In this document: positions 1-5,497 of the stretch, piece after piece
Numbering within the stretch: position 1 is the first letter of the stretch
How the letters are laid out: every line of letters begins with the position of its first letter
Assembly: GCF_001557115.1 (NCBI RefSeq)
Contig: NZ_LSKQ01000148.1
Span: 1 to 20,494, forward strand
Origin: Erythrobacter sp. CCH5-A1
Lineage (GTDB): Bacteria; Pseudomonadota; Alphaproteobacteria; Sphingomonadales; Sphingomonadaceae
Length of the DNA stretch: 20,494 nt
Direction: 5' to 3'
Notes under the pieces: model-generated
Databases searched by the model: none
Told to the model about the DNA's origin: nothing
What the model saw: only the letters and a program-made list of their open reading frames with translations
Program-made: the position numbers and the translations under genes

Positions 1-75
1 ATCCGCAGAAATTACCCCGCGGGGTGGAGAGCCGTCCACGACATCAGTTGCGGAACCCGGCTTCCCCGGGAGCGG

Positions 76-270
76 TCATTCGTCACCCCCATAGGGTGAC
101 AGCCACGGGCTGGGCGGAAGGCCCATGTCTTCCCGCATTTTGCGCGCCGTGGCGAGTATCTTCAGGCGTTCCGGGCTATACCGGACACGCACGACCCGGC
201 CCCGCGCGTCGCGCGGTTGCCCGCGCTTTGCCGACGCGGTGAACAGGCCAAGTTCGCGCGTGCCCGACAT
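76..270 (-). CDS. Small hypothetical protein (64 aa) of the leftward element operon
   Basis: A 64-residue basic protein whose ATG (268-270) lies two bases after the TAG stop of the DUF2303 gene, so it is probably translationally coupled to it. The product is rich in Arg and Lys, has no membrane segment, and has a short helical-looking middle (SPERLKILATARKMREDMGL). The frame stays open upstream to 330, but that extension would overlap the preceding gene by about 58 bases, so I chose the downstream start. I do not recognise a family. The position suggests a small accessory protein of the phage-like element. It could equally be a chance frame, although its Glu-GAA-rich codon style matches its neighbours. 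Confidence 0.55.
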   Translation of the reverse strand: MSGTRELGLFTASAKRGQPRDARGRVVRVRYSPERLKILATARKMREDMGLPPSPWLSPYGGDE

Positions 271-272
271 GG

Positions 273-1193
273 CTATTCCGGCTTGCCGAACAGCAAGGGC
301 AAGTCGGTTTCGACCCGGACCCGTTCGCACGCTTCGCGGAAGCTGTGATCGAAGGTCCGGTCCGCCCGCCAGAGCTGATAGAAGAAGACCAGCCCGCCGG
401 GAGTCTTGCGGTAGCGAAGCCGCGCCGCCAGCCGGTAGATCGGCCCCTGATTGAAGACGGGAATGCCGATCAGGAACAGCCCCGGCACGCGAAGCGGTTG
501 CCCCGCGTCGTCCACATGTTCCGCGACGAACTGGACCTGGGCTTCGCCGGACGAAAGGTTGATCGCTTCCTTCACGGCGGACCGTTCGTTCACCTTCAGC
601 CCGACCGACAATTCGATCAGCTTGGAAGGGCTGGCAATCGACCCGCCGACGGTGTTGACGAAGCGTTGCATGTCTTCCGGAAGGCTGTCTTCGCCGGGGA
701 TCAGGTCCAGAACGTCAATGATCCGGTCTTCCAGGAAGGCGGCGAATTCGCCCATGGTGAAGGCTTCGCCGTCGCTCTTGATCCACGCCTTCCATTCGTC
801 GGAAAGCGGGAACTGGAACAGGGAGCGGTGAAGCCCATAACGCGGATCGCCGTCCGCCCCGGCGCGGTGATAGTCCAGAACCGCCGTGATCGACGGCTTC
901 GACCTATCGTCCACCGCGAACAAGGCGCTGTCCGCGTCCTTGAACCTGTTCACATGGTCGATCAGGCTTTCAATCGCCGTCAGTTCGGCGGTGCCATGCC
1001 GTGCCGAAGGCGCGACGCGGTATTCGTCGAAGACTTCGCTGGGAACCGCCTTCGCGCCCGTGGGCGTGATCAGGGCGAGGGCTTCGACGCCCGTGCCCGG
1101 TTCCTTCAGCGTTTGCAGATCGGGGACGTTGTAGTCTTCGATGATCGCGCGGACTTCAGCCGCGGTTCCCCGTAGTTCAGCCAGATCGGCCAT
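273..1193 (-). CDS. DUF2303 family protein (YfdQ-like prophage protein)
   Basis: A 306-residue protein that I recognise as DUF2303, the family of E. coli YfdQ from a cryptic prophage. The diagnostic stretch is the middle block around residues 125-160 (SLFQFPLSDEWKAWIKSDGE, then FTMGEFAAFLEDRI), followed by a C-terminal beta-rich half ending in the FYQLWRADRTFDHSF region. No biochemical role is established for this family; it occurs in temperate phages and prophages, usually in the early or recombination region. The start is set by a good Shine-Dalgarno (GAAAGGA) about seven bases before the ATG. It lies 35 bp after the 139-aa gene and just before a 64-aa ORF, in an operon leaving the window leftward. 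It is the best single indicator that this element is phage-derived. Confidence 0.85.
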   Translation of the reverse strand: MADLAELRGTAAEVRAIIEDYNVPDLQTLKEPGTGVEALALITPTGAKAVPSEVFDEYRVAPSARHGTAELTAIESLIDHVNRFKDADSALFAVDDRSKPSITAVLDYHRAGADGDPRYGLHRSLFQFPLSDEWKAWIKSDGEAFTMGEFAAFLEDRIIDVLDLIPGEDSLPEDMQRFVNTVGGSIASPSKLIELSVGLKVNERSAVKEAINLSSGEAQVQFVAEHVDDAGQPLRVPGLFLIGIPVFNQGPIYRLAARLRYRKTPGGLVFFYQLWRADRTFDHSFREACERVRVETDLPLLFGKPE

Positions 1194-1228
1194 GTCGATT
1201 TCCTTTCTTCAGGTTGGAAGTGCGAAGA

Positions 1229-1648
1229 TCAGGCGTCCCGGACGCTGGACGCGCCGGACACGTCGCGAATGCCGAACAATTGCTGCTGTCCGGGGCGGGT
1301 TCGCGTCATGCGGTGATCTTCCGTGGCCCACATGATTGACTTCGGGCGGCGGGGTTCGGGCTGGGCGACCTTGAAGTTCGCCTTGATTTCCGTGACGCCG
1401 CCTTCCTGGGTGAAGTCGAATGTCAGCGTCATTTTGCCCTTGGCCTTGCCGCCGTTGTTCCATGCGTGTTCGTGCATGGCGGCGGACAGTTCCTTGATCG
1501 CCTCATAGCAATCGGCGTCGAACTGCCCGTCTTCCAGCGACCGGACGAATTCGCCCATGGTGTTGCACACGCCGGGAACATATCCGCCGTCAGCCGCCTT
1601 TGTCGGCTGATCCAGCGTGGTTTCCGACGCCTTCACTTTGTCGTTCAT
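1229..1648 (-). CDS. Conserved phage-type hypothetical protein (139 aa)
   Basis: A 139-residue protein directly upstream of the DUF2303 gene. It has an acidic helical N-terminal half (residues about 30-65), a beta-hairpin-like centre rich in alternating hydrophobics (KMTLTFDFTQEGGVTEIKAN), and a tail with the pattern PRRPKSIMW then TRTRPGQQQLFGIRDV. I recall proteins with this layout (charged helix, KGxLTLxxxF strand, R-P-x-P-QxxLF tail) next to DUF2303 in many prophages, but I cannot name a function. The ATG at 1648 has the Shine-Dalgarno AGGGAG eight bases upstream. An ATG five bases further up opens only ATG-AAA-TGA, so it is not the start. Probably a DNA-metabolism or host-takeover accessory of the element. 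Confidence 0.75.
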   Translation of the reverse strand: MNDKVKASETTLDQPTKAADGGYVPGVCNTMGEFVRSLEDGQFDADCYEAIKELSAAMHEHAWNNGGKAKGKMTLTFDFTQEGGVTEIKANFKVAQPEPRRPKSIMWATEDHRMTRTRPGQQQLFGIRDVSGASSVRDA

Positions 1649-1740
1649 TTCATAGTCTCCCTATGGACAGCCCCGCCGCTGGGCGGGTGCGGGTCCATCG
1701 CGGGGAAATGACGCTGAACAGCCGGTCGCCCGGTTGCCGT

Positions 1741-1875
1741 TCAGATCGTCGAACCGTTCCCCGCGATGGATTGCAGAACCGGGCGCGGCGTGTTCGCCTT
1801 CCCCGGAAAGAGGTTCCCGGCGGCGACCAGCCGGGCAAAGCCCGTGGCCGCGCGGCGGATCGGGGCGCGCGTCAT
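1741..1875 (-). CDS. Small ORF (44 aa) coupled to the YdaS/Cro-like regulator
   Basis: A 44-residue, Arg-rich ORF whose ATG (1873-1875) overlaps the TGA stop (1872-1874) of the upstream regulator in an ATGA arrangement. That is the same junction type used throughout this element, and it is the main reason to believe the ORF. The product has no recognisable domain; a central hydrophobic patch (FARLVAAGNLF) is the only feature. The 92 bp between its end and the next gene contain no long ORF, only the ribosome-binding site for the 139-aa gene and a possible 17-codon frame ending in ATGAAATGA. Existence is supported by junction geometry only. Confidence 0.4.
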   Translation of the reverse strand: MTRAPIRRAATGFARLVAAGNLFPGKANTPRPVLQSIAGNGSTI

Positions 1876-2234
1876 GCGGCGATCCCCATGTTCGCGGCGC
1901 GCTGGGAATGCGGGCAATCGACGAAGGTGCAGGCGTTCGGGATTTCCCCGTCCACCCGCCGTTCGCAGACGTCGCAAATGATCATGCGCCCGGTTGCCCC
2001 AGCCGCTTCGTCCGCAGCGGGCTTGCCGGTTTCGGGATAAAGATCGGGGCGCAGCGCGTGCCGGGGAACCTGTGTGACGGCTTCGACCTTCAGCACGAAT
2101 TCGGCGGCGACCCGCTTGGACTTGTTCAGCCAATACCAGACGGAAGGCTGGGACACGCCGACGGCGCGCGACAGCGCCGCTTGTCCGCCCGCTATGTCTA
2201 TCGCCTCTCGGAGAGCCTTTTCCATGATTTCCAT
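1872..2234 (-). CDS. YdaS/Cro-like helix-turn-helix regulator with Cys-rich C-terminal tail
   Basis: A 120-residue first gene of the leftward operon. Residues 5-66 match the YdaS/Cro-like phage regulator family: EKALREAIDIAGGQAALSRA, then a recognition helix in VGVSQPSVWYWL, and a basic wing ending PRHALRPDLYPE. Such proteins are early lytic regulators opposite a CI-type repressor. After a linker, residues 84-110 hold a C-x2-C-x11-C-x4-C set (Cys87, Cys90, Cys102, Cys107) that could bind zinc, an extra not usual in short YdaS proteins. Two starts are possible: ATG at 2234, nearly leaderless given the predicted -10 at 2242-2247, or ATG at 2225, three codons later. It faces the repressor gene across an AT-rich 84-bp divergent promoter region. 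Confidence 0.8.
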   Translation of the reverse strand: MEIMEKALREAIDIAGGQAALSRAVGVSQPSVWYWLNKSKRVAAEFVLKVEAVTQVPRHALRPDLYPETGKPAADEAAGATGRMIICDVCERRVDGEIPNACTFVDCPHSQRAANMGIAA

Positions 2235-2241
2235 AGGCACG

Positions 2242-2269
2242 TGTATAGCTTTGTCTATTTTTAGGTCAA
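2242..2269 (-). promoter_or_regulatory. Leftward early promoter with operator (PL-like)
   Basis: On the minus strand there is a -35 TTGACC (2264-2269), a 16-bp spacer and a -10 TATACA (2242-2247), just ahead of the YdaS/Cro-like gene. The surrounding 2245-2272 reads CTATTGACC-N5-ATAG-N-C-N3-GCTAT, the same composite found at the rightward promoter at 3526-3553. Alternating CTAT and ATAG blocks form two nested dyads, as expected for an operator overlapping the polymerase site. The predicted start of transcription falls within a few bases of the ATG at 2234, so the message would have a very short or no leader. Confidence 0.65.
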
Positions 2270-2301
2270 TAGATATTCCTTTAGAGATTGTTATAAGATT
2301 T

Positions 2302-2318
2302 TCTATTATTGTGCCCGC
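2302..2318 (+). promoter_or_regulatory. Putative repressor-maintenance promoter, leaderless
   Basis: A TATTAT hexamer at 2304-2309 lies ten bases before the repressor ATG at 2319, with no Shine-Dalgarno between. This would give a leaderless or near-leaderless repressor mRNA, as known for lambda cI from PRM. The -35 is weak (TTAGAG near 2281-2286 is only a partial match), which would suit a promoter needing activation. A further TCTATT half-site (2302-2307) resembles the half-sites in the facing promoter. An alternative -10, TATAAG at 2292-2297, cannot be excluded. Confidence 0.4.
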
Positions 2319-2996
2319 ATGACGATAGGGGACCGGATCAAGGAACGTCTGGACGCCATGGGCGGGAAGGACAGCGGGATCACGCCGACATGGTTGGCGC
2401 GGAAGACCGGGCTGTCCCAGCCGACGATCCATGCCCTGATCACGAAGCCGGGGCGCGGATCGAAGCATTTGCACCTGATCGCCAGCGCGCTGGGGACGAC
2501 GGTTTCCTATCTTGTCGGCGACACGGACGATCCGCTGGAAAACGCCCCGGCCCTGCCGTCCGCGAACGATCTGGCGGAACAGCTCAATCTTGCGCTGATC
2601 CCCCAGCTCGAACTTGGCTATTCCATGGGCGGCGGATCAGTCTTCGACGACTATCACCATGTCGGTTTCCGGACCTTTGACCGGGACTGGCTTCGTTCTG
2701 TCTCGCGCGGCGGGTTCGACCAGCTCTTCGTCGCGCGGGGCGAAGGCGACAGTATGCAGCCGACGCTAATGAACGACGACATGGTGCTGATCGACACGTC
2801 CCAGCGCGACATTCGGCAACAGGATCGCATTTGGGCAATCAGCTATGGCGATCTGGGGATGATAAAGCGGGTCCGCCGCACGCCGGGCGGGACTTATCTG
2901 ATCATGTCGGACAATCCCGTCGTGTCGCCAATCGACGCCGTGGACGGGGAAATGCACGTCGTCGGGCGCGTGATCTGGATCGGCCGGCGGATATGA
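2319..2996 (+). CDS. CI-like repressor: XRE HTH plus S24/LexA peptidase domain
   Basis: A 225-residue phage-type repressor. Residues 3-67 are an XRE helix-turn-helix (WLARKTGLSQPTIHALIT, with the DNA-contact helix around 33-41). Residues about 110-222 are a LexA/S24 fold with the catalytic Ser145 in GEGDSMQPTL and Lys183 in GMIKRV. It should bind operators at the two flanking promoters, hold the element silent, and be released by RecA-stimulated self-cleavage after DNA damage. However, I see no Ala-Gly or Cys-Gly dipeptide between the two domains, so the usual cleavage site is absent or altered. The ATG has no Shine-Dalgarno and lies close to a -10, suggesting leaderless translation. Its TGA overlaps the ATG of the HIRAN gene, so repressor and HIRAN protein should be made together. 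Confidence 0.88.
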   Translation: MTIGDRIKERLDAMGGKDSGITPTWLARKTGLSQPTIHALITKPGRGSKHLHLIASALGTTVSYLVGDTDDPLENAPALPSANDLAEQLNLALIPQLELGYSMGGGSVFDDYHHVGFRTFDRDWLRSVSRGGFDQLFVARGEGDSMQPTLMNDDMVLIDTSQRDIRQQDRIWAISYGDLGMIKRVRRTPGGTYLIMSDNPVVSPIDAVDGEMHVVGRVIWIGRRI

Positions 2997-3493
2997 ACTG
3001 GTTATCGCGGCTGTTTCGCCCGGAACCCAAGCCCGCGCCAGCCGAAGGGGTAAAGGCACCGCGCAACGCCCCGCCCGCGCAAAAGCCGCCGGTCCGAAAG
3101 AAGATATTCGAACTCGCGGGCGAAGCCAGCAAGGACGCCAGCGGCTATTCCCCGCAAACCGCCTTGCTGGACGCCAGCCCCGGCGATTTCGTCGCGCTTG
3201 TGAGGGAACCGGCGAACCCATACGATCCCAGCGCAATCCGCGTGGACGACGCGTCCGGTCGCCGCCTTGGCTATATCGCGCGCGCCGACGCGGCGGTTCT
3301 GTCCCCGATCCTGGACGGCGGAAACCAGCCGAAGGCGAAGGTTCACCGCATTTCCGGCGGCGTGCCCGGTGCCCCGACTTACGGGTGCGAAGTGTCCCTG
3401 ATCTGGGCGGGACAGGAACCGCACAAACACCGCGCTATGGATCAGGAACAGCTTGATTTCCGCAGGCAATTGCAGCGCCAGGCAAGGCGATAG
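2993..3493 (+). CDS. HIRAN-domain protein co-translated with the repressor
   Basis: A 166-residue protein starting with an ATGA overlap on the repressor stop. Residues 1-36 are a Pro/Lys/Ala-rich linker starting MNWLSRLFRP. Residues 38-137 form a HIRAN domain: an IFELAGEAS opening, PGDFVALVREPANPYDP (the REP-NPYDP signature, 71-79), AIRVDD, and GYIARADA (93-100). The tail (150-166) is charged and helical. HIRAN modules in HLTF/Rad5 bind free 3' ends of single-stranded DNA; stand-alone bacterial versions have no settled role. Its place behind the repressor, between the two early promoters, means it should be expressed from the silent element, like the rex genes of lambda. A role in sensing damaged DNA or excluding other phages is inference from that position. 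Confidence 0.85.
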   Translation: MNWLSRLFRPEPKPAPAEGVKAPRNAPPAQKPPVRKKIFELAGEASKDASGYSPQTALLDASPGDFVALVREPANPYDPSAIRVDDASGRRLGYIARADAAVLSPILDGGNQPKAKVHRISGGVPGAPTYGCEVSLIWAGQEPHKHRAMDQEQLDFRRQLQRQARR

Positions 3494-3528
3494 AGCGCCG
3501 CCTATAGCCTAAATTATAATTTTCACTA

Positions 3529-3556
3529 TTGACCCGTCTATAGTCTAGGCTATTTT
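3529..3556 (+). promoter_or_regulatory. Rightward early promoter with operator (PR-like)
   Basis: There is a -35 TTGACC (3529-3534), a 16-bp spacer and a -10-like TATTTT (3551-3556), ahead of the rightward operon; the first ribosome-binding site (GGGGAG, 3581-3586) follows at a normal leader distance. Positions 3526-3553 carry the same CTATTGACC-N5-ATAG-N-C-N3-GCTAT composite as the leftward promoter. In addition, an 8-bp inverted repeat ATAGCCTA (3504-3511) / TAGGCTAT (3546-3553) brackets the promoter, and CTATAG occurs twice (3502-3507, 3538-3543). The region 3494-3570 is markedly AT-richer than the surrounding genes. Confidence 0.65.
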
Positions 3557-3594
3557 GTAGCCCAGCCGGAATGTCCCGGCGGGGAGCATGGCCG

Positions 3595-3768
3595 ATGCGG
3601 CGCACTGACTTTTCCGATGATCTGACCGCAGCGACGGACGCACTGGATCGCCTTTGCGCGAAGCTGATGGTCGCTTGCGACGCCCTATGCGCTGTGGCCG
3701 TGTTCGGCACCTTCGCCATGACGATCTATCACGCCGTTCGCTTTGCGGCCCGGATGGTGGCCGCATGA
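3595..3768 (+). CDS. Small single-pass membrane protein, first gene of the rightward operon
   Basis: A 57-residue protein with a charged N-terminal third (MRRTDFSDDLTAATDALDR) and one hydrophobic segment at about residues 26-46 (LMVACDALCAVAVFGTFAM), suggesting one membrane span. The ATG at 3595 has GGGGAG eight bases upstream. An in-frame ATG at 3571 would put that same sequence inside the gene and lacks its own ribosome-binding site, so I rejected it. Its TGA overlaps the next ATG (3765-3768). Family unknown. Small membrane proteins at the head of early phage operons can act in host takeover or exclusion, but nothing in the sequence proves this. Confidence 0.6.
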   Translation: MRRTDFSDDLTAATDALDRLCAKLMVACDALCAVAVFGTFAMTIYHAVRFAARMVAA

Positions 3769-4082
3769 ACGCGCCCTATTCCCTCACCAGCCGCCAGCAC
3801 GACGCCTTGCGCTTCGTCGCTGGCTATCTGGAAGCCCATGACGGGGTTTCCCCGACATTCGATCAAATCCGCGAAGCGCTGGGGCTGGGAAGCATGTCCA
3901 GCGTCGCGCGGCTGCTCGATGCGCTGGAAGAACGCGGGCACCTTCGCCGCGTGCGCTACCGGCAACAGTCGATTGAAGTTCTGGCGGACGTCACGATCCC
4001 GCGCACGCCGGACGGTGCGCCGCTGTTCTTCGTGCCAGCCGGACAGATCGGGATCGAAGGCACGGGAAGGGCGGCGGCATGA
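3765..4082 (+). CDS. LexA-type winged-helix DNA-binding domain protein without peptidase
   Basis: A 105-residue protein. Residues 5-66 match the LexA N-terminal DNA-binding domain: LTSRQHDALRFVAGYLEAHD, then SPTFDQIREALGLGSMSSVA and LDALEERGHLRRV. The tail (70-105) is short and ends AGQIGIEGTGRAAA, so the S24 protease half with its Ser-Lys dyad is absent. It could bind LexA-like or its own operators but could not self-cleave. It sits second in the rightward operon with 4-bp overlaps on both sides, so it is expressed when the repressor is off, and may modulate SOS or element genes (inference). Similar LexA-N-only proteins occur in alphaproteobacterial phages. The DNA-binding fold is well supported; the target is unknown. 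Confidence 0.75.
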   Translation: MNAPYSLTSRQHDALRFVAGYLEAHDGVSPTFDQIREALGLGSMSSVARLLDALEERGHLRRVRYRQQSIEVLADVTIPRTPDGAPLFFVPAGQIGIEGTGRAAA

Positions 4083-4324
4083 CGGTCGAATGTGAACAGG
4101 CGGACCGCCAGTATGCGGCGGAACTGCTGAACCGGATCGAAGGAAGGTTGTTCGATCACCGCGACGTCGTGCTTGTCGCGTTCATCATTCCGCTGATCGA
4201 AGCGGACGTTGCCGACTGGCTGAACAGCAACCTTCGCGGAACCGTGTCGCGTGAAAAGATCGTCGCGGCGGTCCGCGCGGGCGAAGCTCGTCCTGAAAGT
4301 GAAGCGCAGGGATCGACGCAATGA
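4079..4324 (+). CDS. Hypothetical protein (81 aa), element operon
   Basis: An 81-residue acidic protein, starting and ending in ATGA overlaps with its neighbours (4079-4082 and 4321-4324). Predicted largely helical: residues 8-25 (ADRQYAAELLNRIEGRL), 29-50 (with the hydrophobic run VVLVAFIIPLIEADVADWL) and a charged C-terminus. The hydrophobic run is short and interrupted by acidic residues, so I read it as a buried helix, not a membrane span. No family recognised. The tight coupling on both sides and neighbour-like codon use make it a real gene. Confidence 0.6.
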   Translation: MTVECEQADRQYAAELLNRIEGRLFDHRDVVLVAFIIPLIEADVADWLNSNLRGTVSREKIVAAVRAGEARPESEAQGSTQ

Positions 4325-4773
4325 CGGATCATCGCTGCTTTACCGTGGACGCGACCGCCTATCTTCGCAATCTTGACCGCGACGATCTGAACGCGCGTTG
4401 CGTGGCGATCCACTATCAGCGCCAGCCGACAAAGACAGAGGGGGGCACGTCTATTGGACTTCGGTTCCCCATGCTGATCGTCGCTGGCTATCTGGAAGAC
4501 CCGGACGCCGTGGCGGCGAAGGTCGCCGATATTCTGGAACGCCACTGGGACGCGGGCGACCAGCCGGACGCGACTGCCATGGAAGCGATCCGCGAAGTGA
4601 TCGCCGACACGGCGGCGGACCTGTCCAACGGCAATCCCGTCTGGACCGCCGGTTGCCTTGCCGACGCCCTGATCCCGGCGCTGGACGCCGCCGGTTGGCT
4701 GATCGTGCCGAAGGCCCGCCCAGCCACTGAAGCGCGGATCGAAGACCTTCAGCGGGAAGGGGCGGATCAGTGA
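4321..4773 (+). CDS. Hypothetical protein (150 aa), element operon
   Basis: A 150-residue protein linked by ATGA upstream and GTGA downstream. The N-terminal part (residues 1-60) contains strand-like stretches around CVAIHYQRQP and GLRFPMLIVAGYL; the centre (61-105) is a long acidic helical region (DPDAVAAKVADILERHW, then ATAMEAIREVIADTAADL); the C-terminus is LADALIPALDAAGWLIVPK followed by a charged tail. The layout resembles other small alphaproteobacterial phage proteins of unknown function ending in an AGWxIVP-type motif, but I cannot name a family. Expression with the integrase operon is implied by the overlaps. Confidence 0.6.
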   Translation: MTDHRCFTVDATAYLRNLDRDDLNARCVAIHYQRQPTKTEGGTSIGLRFPMLIVAGYLEDPDAVAAKVADILERHWDAGDQPDATAMEAIREVIADTAADLSNGNPVWTAGCLADALIPALDAAGWLIVPKARPATEARIEDLQREGADQ

Positions 4774-5339
4774 GCGTTCCCGGACATATCGCGCTTCGCG
4801 CCTTCCTTGCGCTTGACAAGGCGGACGGCTTCCGCGTGGATCGGGGGCTGAAGCTGGGCGACGGTGCGGCCCTTAGCCCGTGCTGGCGTTATCGCTATCT
4901 GCTGTGGCGCATTTGGGATCAGTCCCTTCCGATCTGGTCGTTCGGGATGCTGAACCCTTCGACCGCCGATCACCTGAAGCTGGACCCGACTGTCACCCGC
5001 TGCTGTAACCGGGCGAAGAACGGCGGCGCGGGCGGGCTTGTCGTCTGGAACCTGTTTGCTTGGCGCGATACGGACCCCGCCGCAATGAAGCGCGCGACCG
5101 ATCCCGTCGGCGACGGGAACGACATGGCGATCCGGATTGCCGTCCAGAACAGCGCCCTGAACGTGGCGGCATGGGGCGCGCATGGCACGCACAAGAACCG
5201 CGAAGCCGACGTCCGCGCCATGCTGGGCGGCGAAGGCACCCGGCTTCACGCTCTGGCCTTCACGAACGAAGGGCACCCCCGGCACCCTCTCTATTTGGAA
5301 GCCGGTCTTCAGCCCCAGCCGTGGGACTTCCGGGCATGA
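4770..5339 (+). CDS. DUF1643 domain-containing protein
   Basis: A 189-residue protein with a GTG start (GTGA overlap with the upstream stop). It matches DUF1643 across residues about 38-185: CWRYRYLLWRIWD, then SFGMLNPSTADHLKLDPTV with a paired CC in TRCCNRAK, GGLVVWNLFAWRDTDPAAM, DPVGDGND, AAWGAHG and a C-terminal GHPRHPLYL block. The family is found in phages, plasmids and chromosomes; no enzyme activity is established to my knowledge. The strongly conserved N-P-S-T-A, D-P-T and G-H-P-R-H-P-L-Y motifs suggest a catalytic or nucleotide-handling site. It is cargo in the rightward operon, just ahead of a 49-aa ORF and the recombinase. Confidence 0.85.
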   Translation: MSVPGHIALRAFLALDKADGFRVDRGLKLGDGAALSPCWRYRYLLWRIWDQSLPIWSFGMLNPSTADHLKLDPTVTRCCNRAKNGGAGGLVVWNLFAWRDTDPAAMKRATDPVGDGNDMAIRIAVQNSALNVAAWGAHGTHKNREADVRAMLGGEGTRLHALAFTNEGHPRHPLYLEAGLQPQPWDFRA

Positions 5340-5485
5340 CGAAGCGGCCCGTGGACCCGTCCGTGGCGGACTTCGTGAAGGCGCTTGCGCGTGCGAACGC
5401 AGCTCGCGATATTGCCGCCCTTCGGTCGAAGGAATTCAAGGGTGAAAGCAACGCCGATCAGCCGCCCATGCGTCCAGCCGCTTGA
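5336..5485 (+). CDS. Small hypothetical protein (49 aa) before the recombinase
   Basis: A 49-residue ORF whose ATG overlaps the DUF1643 stop (ATGA, 5336-5339) and which ends 12 bp before the recombinase ATG. The first 32 residues (PVDPSVADFVKALARANAAR and on to the LRSKEF end) look like one amphipathic helix with alternating charged residues; the tail is Pro-rich. No family recognised. It could be a small excisionase-like or accessory factor by position, as recombination directionality factors are small and often lie near large serine integrases, but nothing in the sequence itself proves that. Confidence 0.55.
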   Translation: MTKRPVDPSVADFVKALARANAARDIAALRSKEFKGESNADQPPMRPAA

Positions 5486-5497
5486 CGGGACGTCGCC

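Noticed and set aside
1..75. Search for the left attachment site, a tRNA copy or a gene end at the window start.
   Set aside because: No tRNA-like sequence or repeat of the 7123-7197 region is present; the short palindrome ACCCCGCGGGGT-like stretch near 15-26 is not convincing. The element continues to the left.
345..1175. A 276-codon plus-strand frame over the left end.
   Set aside because: Antisense to the DUF2303 gene, which has family motifs and a good Shine-Dalgarno.
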